In this document: positions 46,836 to 56,638 of the stretch, in pieces
How positions within the stretch are numbered: the stretch's first letter is position 1
Layout: every line of letters starts with the position of its first letter
Assembly (NCBI GenBank): GCA_032209605.1
Contig: JASFXZ010000005.1
Coordinates: 18,218,860 to 18,282,859 of the forward strand
Origin: Mactromeris polynyma
Taxonomy: Eukaryota; Mollusca; Bivalvia; Venerida; Mactridae
Length of the DNA stretch: 64,000 bases
Reading direction: 5' to 3'
Notes under the pieces: generated by a model
Told to the model about the DNA's origin: nothing
The model's input: the letters and a program-made list of their open reading frames with translations, nothing else
The model's database searches: none
Translations under genes and position numbers: made by a program

Positions 46836-48005
46836 GAATATAATCAGTTTAAAGCTGTTTTCAAAAGACGAGTAACACCACTTATGTAGGGGTGTCAATA
46901 AGAGTCGGTAGCCAGTAAAATTACCCGGTGACTTATGCCTCATCACCCGACTACTTTTCTTGTACGAGTGATTATAATTAAGGATTGTAACCACCAGACC
47001 CAGCCTACTTTTGATGATGTTCCTGCTGGTTCAAATATCAGTGGCACTCCTGCTCATGTATTTTCTTTGATTTTCTACACAAGTCATATCAAGAGGCAAA
47101 CTCTGCGTAACGCAGTTGTTCCAAAGCCTTCAGCCTTTTATACCTCTATAAAACATTGTCAGACTCAACATAGTTGGGAGTTCTTGGGAAGCTGTTCTAG
47201 TTCAGAGAAGGGTTTCAGTAGGGAGGCCATATTTCATGTCATATTCACAAACGTTACTCAAAGGGTCTGATAACTTTGGACTTCATTTGCTGTTAGTATA
47301 TGACTGTAGTGACCAAACAAGTACTAGTGCTTTTTTAAAATTTAAATTTTCCTCTACTATTACTAAAACATGTTTGTCATTTCTATTTGAATACCTAGCA
47401 TGTATAGAACGAGTGGAGATAAAAATATTTGTTTCTTTAATGTTTCATGTATTGATACATCTCATTTGTCTAAGTCTGCTTTAAATACTTGCATCAATGA
47501 CACATATCTATCTGCGTAAAAAGATAGTGACTTGGGATTTTGCCATAATATTTTTACATTTTTAGCGACAAGGCTAGTTATCATAACTTTATGCGTGGGC
47601 ATATTGATTTTGCGTGTGGATTTGAAATGTTTGACATCTAACCAATATCAGACATTTTATCAAATATATAAGTATTTAAGTAAACAAACTATACAGCTGT
47701 GAGAATGATAAAACTATACTAAGTGTGACATATTCGGTTTGAAAATCTAGCATTTCTAGAACAAGTCAGAAAAATATGGTTACTATTTTTTCAATAACTT
47801 TTTATTTAGTTTGCATTTATGTCTTATGGTTTTGTATTATTCTGTATTCAATACAAACCATCTGACTTATTTACACATACTTTGATATTATAAAACTGTT
47901 GAGTTACAAAACGGAAAAATGCAAAAAGTTGCCAGCTTAACACTCGGAGACGAGTGGTATCGTCCCACAGCACCTTCAGTGCTTCGATTAATAGAACATG
48001 GGGGA
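46836..48005. repeat. Counterpart of 34810-35900
   Basis: Same sequence with small indels. It includes a short stretch near 47640-47740 missing from unit 1 but present at 55540-55650. Confidence 0.8.
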
Positions 48006-48110
48006 CGTATTTTCTATGTAACCATAAACTTCTCTCGCATGCTCTGATATATTACTTACTCGTATAGGACTGTCTTAATAAAATCATAGAACTTTATACC
48101 CACGCCTTGT
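48006..48110 (+). repeat. LTR fragment
   Basis: cgtattttctatgtaaccat ... gtcttaataaaatcatagaa, cut off at ctttatacccacgcc where minisatellite units begin. Confidence 0.65.
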
Positions 48111-48111
48111 G

Positions 48112-48172
48112 AAATTCACAAAGGGGATTTTGTCCGCCTTGTGCAAAATGAGCTAAGGGGATTTTGTCCGTA
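48112..48172. repeat. 32-bp minisatellite, about 2 units
   Basis: ttgtgaaattcacaaagggg + attttgtccgcc and one more unit. It is the minimal allele of the three paralogous loci. Confidence 0.8.
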
Positions 48173-48900
48173 TACCAATCGTTATCTTTATCAGCAAAGG
48201 CCGGGTATTTATGGCTTTGATATCAGTATATTTAAATTGACAGTTGTATTACCAAATCGATAAGCAAATACACGTTCAATGTTTCGGCGAAACAGTAAAG
48301 TAGCTCCTGTGGGGAAACGGTCCGTCTAGGTAGGCTTAAGACAAAGATTTTTGGATGAATTATGTAGCCTAATAATGAAGAACGCGCCCATTATTCCTTG
48401 GCCAGGGCCCTTTATTTTTTGTAAAATTACTTTTGATTGGTTTGAAAATATGACTGATTGATTGACCTGAGAATGAGGTATATAACTACAAAATAGAGCC
48501 GCAGTCTGCAGCTTAAATAGTTTGTACTATGAGCTCATGAAATTTAATAAAATTGTCCTTTAAAACAAAATTGGAGTTATGATATGTATTTCCTTATTCT
48601 CAAGAATCGGCGTTATCAGGGTCTCTGCTAGCCCCGCATACGTGTCTCTGTACTCCGACTTTTACACGCGTCTTCGAGGAGGAGCAAATACGAGCAATAT
48701 GGACGGTGATCTGGATAGGGAAATAACTAAGTGCGCACCGCCCCATAGCAACTCTGCCATCTTCTTTTTAACAGGTTTCGATTCACTATTATGTTTTACA
48801 CAAGTCGTATCCATGAAACTCTTGTGTTGAAAAAACAAATAAATCAACGAAAAGCTTCAATTTTCTGTCGTAGAATTTTTTATTGGATAAGCATATATGT

Positions 48901-49083
48901 TCACGAAAATAAGAGTAAATGCAGTGGAAAGACAGACGGTGTCCAACTTCTATTTACTTTTGTGAATGGTTCAGCAGGACGTTGAACATCGACAGTAAAA
49001 AGATGTGACGTCCGTGGCTGGACTAGGTCTCTGCGAACAACACGCACCGGTACAAAATATTTATAGAAATGTTCAAAATGCAT
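48901..49083 (-). CDS. Second copy of the doubtful 60-codon frame
   Basis: Same start and stop as 38017-38199 with a few amino-acid changes (TTHLYTVAV becomes TSHLFTVDV). No domain. See that entry for the reasons for doubt. Confidence 0.22.
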   Translation of the reverse strand: MHFEHFYKYFVPVRVVRRDLVQPRTSHLFTVDVQRPAEPFTKVNRSWTPSVFPLHLLLFS

Positions 49084-49351
49084 AAAAACACTACAATAAC
49101 ATCAGTTTTTCAATGATTGATCGGTACATTTTACTTTAGTTCAAACCAGCATCCTACAAGAAATACGATGTCCAACATCAAATATGTGCATGTCAAAATA
49201 TCTGACGCACCAAACTAAATAAACTCAAGTTCACAACGTAGATTGGGTCGTAGAACTCTAAACTTAAAATACAGATGTATGGGCTCACATAATTCCATGA
49301 ATATCGAAGGCACAACGAACAAACGAGAGAAAAATGTTCGTAAATTCTTAC

Positions 49352-49460
49352 CTCTGAGTTATCACTGTGAACGATTTCGTAGAAAAGCGACACGTATTCT
49401 TACCTCTCTAACTTCTGTGTTATCAATGTAACGATTTGGTAGAGTAGCGACACGTCACGT
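49352..49460 (-). other. Tandemly doubled first-exon/donor copy
   Basis: Two copies of the exon end and donor lie about 52 bp apart: one donor at 49351 (gtaagaattta) and one at 49403 (gtaagaata). The repeated part includes gcgacacg and the cgatttcgtag / cgatttggtag core. The other first-exon copies have only one donor. Confidence 0.55.
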
Positions 49461-49506
49461 GGTTTCGATATCGCTCTGCATTGAGGATAGCTAAATAAAA
49501 TCATGT

Positions 49507-49702
49507 TTTTACGAAACAATTATACTTACGAAATAATGTTTCGTTTTTACGAAATAATAATTCGTTTAAACAAAATAATGTTCGTATTTACGAAACAATT
49601 ATTCGTATTTATGAAATAATATTAGAGCTACGTTTTTACGAAATAATATTTCGTTTTTACGAAATAAAAACAGAAGATGGAAATGTCACTTTAGGGACAC
49701 CG
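49507..49702. mobile_element. MITE of the 38597 family, left end lost
   Basis: The interior tttttacgaaataat repeats and right terminus cactttagggacaccg/TA remain. The left terminal repeat is deleted: aaaatcatg is followed directly by tttttacgaaac. Confidence 0.75.
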
Positions 49703-49757
49703 TAGTACGGCACGTTATCGTTGTTTTTTAAAACAGTGATTTATGTGTTTTGTTCAG

Positions 49758-49889
49758 CATGTAGATAAAATAGTTCAGACGATGGGAAAGTTGACGTGTA
49801 CGGGGGGGTATTCGAAATGTTTCGGGAAAAGTGTCATATCTCGTTTAATAAATATTTGTGAACAACATTTCAATTGTAAATATATCAAG
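49758..49889 (+). CDS. Exon-like segment, second copy
   Basis: Same acceptor, donor, length and phase as 38973-39104: HVDKIVQTMGKLTCTGGYSK at the start, CKYIK at the end. No partner exon was found. Confidence 0.28.
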
Positions 49890-50279
49890 GTATGTTTTAT
49901 TAAATACATTGCTTTATTTTTATATTTTACAAACATCGCACATTCCATTGTCACTATAGCAACGTCACGTAGACGTGAGCGGGGCAGCTACAAATAACAC
50001 ATGCATATTGTTCCTAAAAATCCATAACAGCTGGTTTCTTAACACTGTATTATTCTTAAATCTTTTCGAAATACACTTCATTTTCCATCTATGTACCCAT
50101 GAGTTATAGAATGTCCTGTAATGTTAAGTTGGTATTTTTCTTATACATTCACGCACAACCACTGGTTGGTCGTCGAATTGCATCTTCTTTTCCTGCTGCC
50201 GTAGTGGGACGGGCCCGTTCTTGAAAACATTATTTTAAAGCAACCACAACTTAAACATATTCTGCTAACATAGATCCTA

Positions 50280-50412
50280 CAGTAAACTCTCAATAATAAG
50301 ACCACCCTTGGACCCTTGAAAACTGGTCTTAATATTGAGGTCGAATAAAGAACAAAACGTTGAATATGAACGTGAAAATTGTGTTCTTAGTTTTGAGATG
50401 GTTTTATTAACA
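50280..50412. mobile_element. Pogo-like MITE
   Basis: cagtaaactctcaataataa after TA; the right end is decayed. It lacks the internal ggtggtcttaatatcaagat stretch of the 39494 copy. Confidence 0.7.
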
Positions 50413-51033
50413 AGGTAAGTTAAAATTACCAAACAGTCGCTGGGATTGAAAATATAACACACATGGGTACAATATAATGAAATTTTATTTAACTAGTGAA
50501 AGCATACAGATTTTTTCAGTCCTAAAGTTTAAAGGCTTTGTGCTTACTTGTTCCAATGTCATTACTTAATTAACACTTTCTTTCAGGTGATATTGCATCA
50601 TAGGATCTTGTGTAAAGCAGCTGGAATTTTACCTTTTTCCCAACATTTAATTGACCTACCAATGTCATGATGTAATCGTTTAGTTTCTCAATAAAGCCAC
50701 TATTCCTCTTCAAACACCATTGCAACATATAATTATACTGTGAAAAATTGTATGAGAGATATCATATCCAATCTTTCTAGGTCACTGAAGTCATGTATTT
50801 TACACAGTGAAATATGTTCTTTTATAAAAGCATTGAAGCAAAAGGTTACTATGATGATTTAACCCTTGTATATTTGTATAATTACAACTGCAAAGGTAAA
50901 TTTCCGACCCAGAACATTGTAAAGCATGATGATAAGAGGTAAAACTTAATCAAATTTTGTCTTTGTTATGGCTTACATAATGTTATAATTTTATATAACA
51001 GTAAGCAATATGTTCAAGTTTTCAGTTTGCTTA

Positions 51034-51387
51034 TCAATCTTCCGTCCATATAGTTCCCATCCTGGTATCCACAACCTGGCCGTCAGCTCTCACTATAACA
51101 CTTCGATTGATTCGTTTGGATAAATTGTCACACAAAACTGCTCCTTCCTTATCTACAATTGTTATATACACACGTGCTGCACCTCTGCAATCCGGTTCAA
51201 ACCGAACATAATTATTCGGTAGTATTTTTGTAAAACCAACTGCAATTTTGTTAACATCAATCTTTGCTCGAACCGATACCTTGGCGATGCCCACATTAGC
51301 GTCTGTCACACTACATCTCTCAGTGTCCACTCTTGCCGAGATTTCTTTATGATAACGATTGGCCACATGTGTTAACTGCGAACTCAT
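51034..51387 (-). CDS. Small-protein family gene F (117 aa), unknown function
   Basis: ATG 51387 to TGA 51034. The protein equals gene C except at residues 25 (Cys for Tyr), 32 (Val for Leu) and 52 (Phe for Tyr); the exon differs at only four bases. The acceptor atatactgtag/gtaaat (51394) and the donor in the first exon (52109) are intact, giving an intron of about 716 bp with the same conserved blocks, including the E-box pair. It has all family motifs and no detectable defect. The high identity to C may reflect recent duplication or gene conversion. Function not recognised. Confidence 0.75.
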   Translation of the reverse strand: MSSQLTHVANRYHKEISARVDTERCSVTDANVGIAKVSVRAKIDVNKIAVGFTKILPNNYVRFEPDCRGAARVYITIVDKEGAVLCDNLSKRINRSVIVRADGQVVDTRMGTIWTED

Positions 51388-51721
51388 ATTTACCTACAGT
51401 ATATAAATAAAAGCAAGTGTCTATCATGATAAAGGCAAGCAACTGAAATGTACGAAAAATTACGCTTACAATGAAAGGTAAATCACTTCCCTTTACAAAA
51501 CACAGAACGCTAGAGGAGATCGGCATGGTGGGGATTTGGTGGGGATTAATATGTAATGGATCAGATGTTCCTTTGTCAGGCTGTATACAATCTTAAAACT
51601 GGTTATGAAGTTTGTCATATCAGGAATTTCATTTAGAGTTTTAAAATATAAACTTAAAATGACAGTAATCAGTTATATACTGGTGTAACTTCGGCTACAT
51701 ATTCTAGTACACACATACGTA

Positions 51722-51751
51722 TCACATGATCAGGCAAGAGTGATCACGTGA
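51722..51751. promoter_or_regulatory. Inverted pair of E-boxes, gene F intron
   Basis: tcacatgatca ... tgatcacgtga, identical in layout to 40969-40998. Confidence 0.4.
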
Positions 51752-52109
51752 CCCAAATAAGTCAGCAGAATGAATTTTGACCAACTGACCTTAACAGTTC
51801 TGAATACATTGTTTAGAACAATTTATCGTTAGCCGTTGTTGACACTGGATTAACACAGACATGGGCGATAACCACGATCATAGGATTGGTACAAAATGTG
51901 TAAACAAATATGTGTATGTCAAAATGTCTGACGTACCAAACTACGGACATATAACCCATTTATATGTCTGTGACCAAACTAAATACACTCAAGTTATTAA
52001 CGTAGATTGTGTCTTAGAATTCTAAATATAGATGTATGGGCTCCTATAATTACCCTAAATATATATAACACAATAACAAACGAGAGAAAAAAATGTTCGT
52101 AAATGCTTA

Positions 52110-52190
52110 CCTCTCTAACTTCCCTGTTATCACTGTAACGATTTTGAAGTTAGCGACATGTGAAGTGGTTTCGATATTACTCTATCTTTA
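52110..52190 (-). other. Untranslated first exon of gene F (predicted)
   Basis: Minus strand: atatcgaaaccacttcacat + gtcgctaacttcaaaatcg ... gaagttagagag then gtaagcattt. The upstream side retains agctatcctaaagatagag as in the other copies. Confidence 0.55.
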
Positions 52191-52392
52191 GGATAGCTGA
52201 ATAAAATCATGTGAATGATTAATGGTTTGCAAGTTATCGCTGTTGTTTAAACAGTGGTACATCGAAGTTGTAATTTTAAAAAGTTCAGTATATAAATGTA
52301 ATAGTTCTGACGATGAGAAAGTTGACGTGTACGTAACTATTTCCTGAGTTGTTAAAAGTTCACATAGGTGAGGCACACGCTGTTAAACTGCA

Positions 52393-52528
52393 CTGCGTTC
52401 AGTTACGGCTATCAGCCCTATCGTTTCGTAACGTTTCGTAATTTGGTTCCCGTGTGCAGCCAATGTGATACGGTTGGCAAGGGATACAATACAAAACGTT
52501 CGCCACTGATAGCCGTAACTGAACGCAG
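52393..52528. repeat. Perfect 23-bp inverted repeat, 90-bp spacer
   Basis: The left arm 52393-52415 (ctgcgttcagttacggctat + cag) and right arm 52506-52528 are exact reverse complements. The spacer has two tcgtaacgtttcg-type pieces and ttggtt/ccaat/gttggc. A plus frame of 84 codons runs through it but has no domain. It could be a fold-back insertion or a stem of an unknown RNA. Confidence 0.85.
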
Positions 52529-53070
52529 AGCTGGTGTGTGTGTTTCAAGGCTTAAATCAGTAGCTATATCGTTGTACGTTATCGATGGTATTGGATTGAG
52601 AGGGCGGACAAGGACTGAATGAGAATGATGGGTGCTAAAGCAAATTGTAACCAATTCATGGAAATTCCATCGATAGAAAAACACGAAATACAATAGACTG
52701 AAAATTATTTCATAATTTATGATTGTTATGTGTTTTCATATTTTTATAAACAAATAATGTGTACGAGTCAATAAAACAATAGTATAGGGTATGCCAGGAA
52801 CTTGAACGAGACCTGACATAGTAGAAAAAACATCATTTGATAGCAATCACAAAACATATTCTGCTAACGTAGATCCTACAGTAAAACCTCAATGATAATT
52901 AATTTTGAGGTGGTCTTTAAGTGAGGTTTTACTGAATTCTAGTTTGTGATATTCTTGTACAATCTGATTAAACTTATCTCTACAAAAACACTACGCTGAC
53001 TTACACGAAATTGGCATTCTGTAGTCAGATTGATTCTTGTACAAAGTAACAACCGTAGATATATCACGTT
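52529..53070. other. Spacer with a minimal pogo-like MITE
   Basis: Contains 52879-52934 (cagtaaaacctcaatgataa ... gtgaggttttactg, 56 bp), preceded by gctaacgtagatccta as in both duplication units. Nothing else recognised. Confidence 0.6.
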
Positions 53071-53832
53071 ACTCCATATAATTAACTGTCATACCATTTT
53101 AACAAGGCTCCTACTTGTATAGGTAACATATATATTTACTGTCTTGACCATCTCATATTGCATGTAACTCCATATAATTAACTGTCATACCATTTTAACA
53201 AGGCTCCTACTTGTATAGGTGACATATATATTTACTGTCTTGACCATCTCATATCGCATGTAACTCCATATAATTAACTGTCATACCATTTTAACAAGGC
53301 TCCTACTTGTATAGGTAACATATATATTTATTGTCTTGGCCATCTCATATTGCATGTAACTCCATATAATTACCTGTCATACCATTTTAACAAGGCTCCT
53401 ACTTGTATAGGTAACATATATATTTACTGTCTTGACCATCTCATATTGCATGTAACTCCATATAATTAACTGTCATACCATTTTAACTGGGCTCCTACTT
53501 GTATAGGTAACATATATATTTATTGTCTTGGCCATCTCATATCGCATGTAACTCCATATAATTAACTGTCATACCATTTTAACTGGGCTCCTACTTGTAT
53601 AGGTAACATATATATTTATTGTCTTGGCCATCTCATATCGCATGTAACTCCATATAATTAACTGTCATACCATTTTAACTGGGCTCCTACTTGTATAGGT
53701 AACATATATATGTATTGTCTTGGCCATCTCATATCGCATGTAACTCCATATAATTAACTGTCATACCATTTTAACAAGGCTCCTACTTGTATAGGTACAT
53801 GTATATTTATTGTCTTGGCCATCTCATATTTA
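53071..53832. repeat. 96-bp tandem repeat, about 8 copies
   Basis: Starts (actccatataattaac) at 53071, 53167, 53263, 53359, 53455, 53551, 53647 and 53743, exactly 96 bp apart. Units 5-7 carry aactgggctcc where the others have aacaaggctcc, so a neighbouring unit was amplified. Confidence 0.97.
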
Positions 53833-53987
53833 TGTTTATTTTGTTACTGGTCAAAGGCACTGTATAAGTATGTGTAGATTATACCGATACAATTATAGTA
53901 TGGTATAGATTGTTTTTTAATCGATTTTTAATGAATTAAAATGATCGTTACTTGAGATTTTTGAGAAATAACAGGAGAAACACTTAC

Positions 53988-54051
53988 GTTCAGTCAGACA
54001 CGACTGGCATACCATCTGTCTTAGGAAAGTTGACGGCAATTCCATAGGAGC
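53988..54051 (-). CDS. Predicted exon of an unknown gene (possible last coding exon)
   Basis: 64 bp between an acceptor tatatattcag (54052) and a strong donor gtaagtg (53987). Joined to 54450-54554 in phase 1 it reads GSYGIAVNFPKTDGMPVVSD followed by TGA at 53990-53992. Another frame (APMELPSTFLRQMVCQSCLT) is open throughout but does not fit the phase of the upstream exon. The strong donor after the stop means either a 3'-UTR intron or a different join. No homologue recognised. Confidence 0.4.
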
Positions 54052-54449
54052 CTGAATATATAAAACAACCATTTCACACAACCCGCTACTCTTACAAAAG
54101 TTGTGAAGGAAGGAATGAAGTCAGATGGTGGCAAATATCAACCCAACCCATTTCAGGGAAAACATATTTTGTCAGTTACCTTGATTGATTAAAAATAAAT
54201 GTTGGTTAAAGACATGCCTATACGTATTTTTGACCGAAAGCGTATGGTTAACTTTGCATTATCATCATTTAAGACTTTTTATTTTATGGCAGGACCGGAG
54301 CATACGTGTCCCTTTCTACATGTATAAAACTCTGACATGCAGCTTACAAATCACTTTGTTTTCCTTCTTCGATTATACATGTATGCATTAGTATGGGTAG
54401 CATTGTTAGTAACATCAGTATGCATACGTAGATATGTTTTATATCTTAC

Positions 54450-54554
54450 CCATGAATTCAGAAAGTGTCTTTGGTCTGATAGAACGTGTAGCGGACTGGT
54501 TGGCATCCTGGATTAAACAAGTCAAACTGTCTACAACAGCTGTCTCTGCAATTT
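54450..54554 (-). CDS. Predicted 105-bp exon of an unknown gene
   Basis: Acceptor gttacattgcag (54555) and donor gtaagat (54449). Only one of three frames is open: IAETAVVDSLTCLIQDANQS then ATRSIRPKTLSEFM, phase 1 at both ends. The composition is protein-like and differs from the AT-rich neighbours. The 23-bp minisatellite lies just upstream, presumably within the next intron; further upstream exons were not found because the duplicated block begins at 55.5 kb. Confidence 0.45.
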
Positions 54555-54649
54555 CTGCAATGTAACATAAACACGAAACGTAATGTATTATTAAACTTAC
54601 ACTCATTCACAAATCAAAGCCTCTCAAACAGGGCACACAACTTTCAAAG

Positions 54650-55410
54650 AATGTGGAGGGGGTACAAAGCACAAAATGGAGGGGAAACAAAACACAGAAT
54701 GGAGGGGATACAACACTCAGAATGGAGGGGATACAACACTCAACATGGAGAGGGATACAAAACTCAGAATGGAGGGGATACAACACTCAGAATGGAGGGG
54801 ATACAACACTCAGAATGGAGGGGATACAACACCCAAAATGGAGGGGATACAATACTCAAAATGGAGGGGATACAACACCCAAAATGGAGGGGATACAACA
54901 CTCAGAATGGAGGGGATACAACACTCAGAAAGGAGGGGATACAACACTCAGAATGGAGGGGATACAACACTCAGAATGGAGGGGATACAACACTCAGAAT
55001 GGAGGGGATACAACACACCGAATGGAGGGGATACAACACTCAGAATGGAGGGGATACAACACTCAGAAGGGAGGGGATACAACACTCTGAATGGAGGGGA
55101 TAAAACACTCAGAATGGAGGGGATACAACACACCGAATGGAGGAGATACAACACTCAGAATGGAGGGGATACAACACTCAGAATGGAGGGGATACAACAC
55201 TCAGAAGGGAGGGGATACAACACACAAAATGGAGGGGATACAACACTCAGAATGGAGGGGATACAACACTCAGAATGGAGGGGATACAACACTCAGAATG
55301 GAGGGGATACAACACTCAGAATGGAGAGGATAGAAAACACACAATGGAGGGGATACAAAACACAGAATGGAGGGGATACAAAACACAGAATGGGGAGGGG
55401 ATACAAAACA
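54650..55410. repeat. 23-bp minisatellite, about 33 units
   Basis: Unit ggaggggatacaacactcag + aat with single-base variants (ccc, acc, aag). As 23 is not a multiple of 3, all three plus frames read the same 23-residue repeat (MEGIQHSEWRGYNTQNGG...), and frames of up to 252 codons result. They lack any non-repeat domain and are not supported as genes. Confidence 0.97.
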
Positions 55411-55920
55411 GCAAATTTAAAAACTACTTTATAATGTTGCACTTATAAATTGTGTTTTTTTATTTGTGGTTCCCTGTCAATGCAGTTCGTTTATGTCACA
55501 GTAAAGACTCAAACACAAGTGTGGTTTGGAAATGTCTGACATCTAACCAATGTCAGACGTTTTATTAAATATATAAGGATTTAAGTAAGCAAACTATACA
55601 GATGTGAAAATGATAATACTATTATCAGTGTGACATACTCCATTTGAAAATTTTGCATTTCTAGAACAAGTCAGAAAAATATGGTTACTATTTTTTCAAT
55701 AAAGTTTGTTTTTTTTGCATTTTTTTGCTTTTTTTTTTTGCATTTCTGTCTTATGTTTTTGTATTATTCTATATTCAATACAAACCATCTGACTTATTTA
55801 CACATACTTTGATATTATAAAACTAACGGAAAAATGCAAAAGGTTGCCAGTTTAACACACAGAGACGAGTGGTACCGTCCCACAGCATCTTCAGTGCTCT
55901 GATTAATAATACAAGGGAGA

Positions 55921-56065
55921 CGTATTATCTATGAATCCATAAACTTCTCTGCGCATGCTCAGATATATTACTTACTCTTGAACAGGTACACTGCAAGGAC
56001 AGTCGTAATACAATCATAGAACTGTATACTCACGCTTTGTGGTCTATCATCACATACATAAATCA
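55921..56065 (+). repeat. LTR copy in the third block
   Basis: cgtattatctatgaatccat ... gtatactcacgctttgtggt ... cacatacataaatcaaagcg. There is no Gag or pol DNA next to it, so it was carried in by the duplication. Confidence 0.7.
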
Positions 56066-56174
56066 AAGCGCTGAAAGCGCAGAAAGACTTGGGCAGTTGA
56101 AGTTGCTTGTGTTTCTGTAAAGACTTGTCAACCAGAGATTGTAGAAGCATTGCATAGACTTACTCGGGGATGGA

Positions 56175-56638
56175 AAGAAGGACTGGTTCACTTACAAGCA
56201 ATGTTAATTTCAAAGCCTGCATGTATGACTAGTTTAAATTGGACCATTGATAAGACATGTTTTAGTTTACCGGCTTCACTTTGAAACGATTTGCAGTGCG
56301 CGGGCGAGTACTCGTACGGTCTTAACATTTCTTGTTATTACACGAACCTTGTTATAAATCATTTGATTGCTACGGTTGGAAAGCTTGCAAGCATGTATTA
56401 CATATACGCGGTATATGTTAAAAAGAAACAGTTTTTGTGACTTATGTTTGTACAATTTGAAACAAACTGAAACTATTGCCATTGCGGTGTCAGATGTGTT
56501 TTCGAACAATACACATACATTTTATTGTTTAATGCATAAACATGGCAGCCTAATACATCATAAATTTACAATATCGGTGGTGCTTGCTTCACGATGCATC
56601 ATTTAATCGTCTCATCTCTATTATAGATGCATAGTCAC
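56175..56638. other. Insertion in the third block, origin unknown
   Basis: In unit 1 gatggaaag runs straight into acctagtgacctggtacagg (36145-36170). Here about 465 bp separate them. No terminal repeats or coding frame stand out; two short frames on opposite strands overlap and look random. Confidence 0.6.

Larger units (their letters stand above)
41490..52340. repeat. Segmental duplication, unit 2
   Basis: Contains copies D, E and F in the order A, B and C have in unit 1, with corresponding MITEs, SINE, Gypsy remnant and first-exon copies. It is shorter through loss of 27285-28900- and 36050-37240-type DNA and most of the pol remnant. Beyond F, first-exon, exon-like and MITE relics (52110-52934) show that a further unit once followed. 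Confidence 0.85.

Noticed and set aside
54651..55448. Frames of 145-252 codons in the 23-bp array
   Set aside because: Repeat artefact: all three plus frames are open by construction of the unit.
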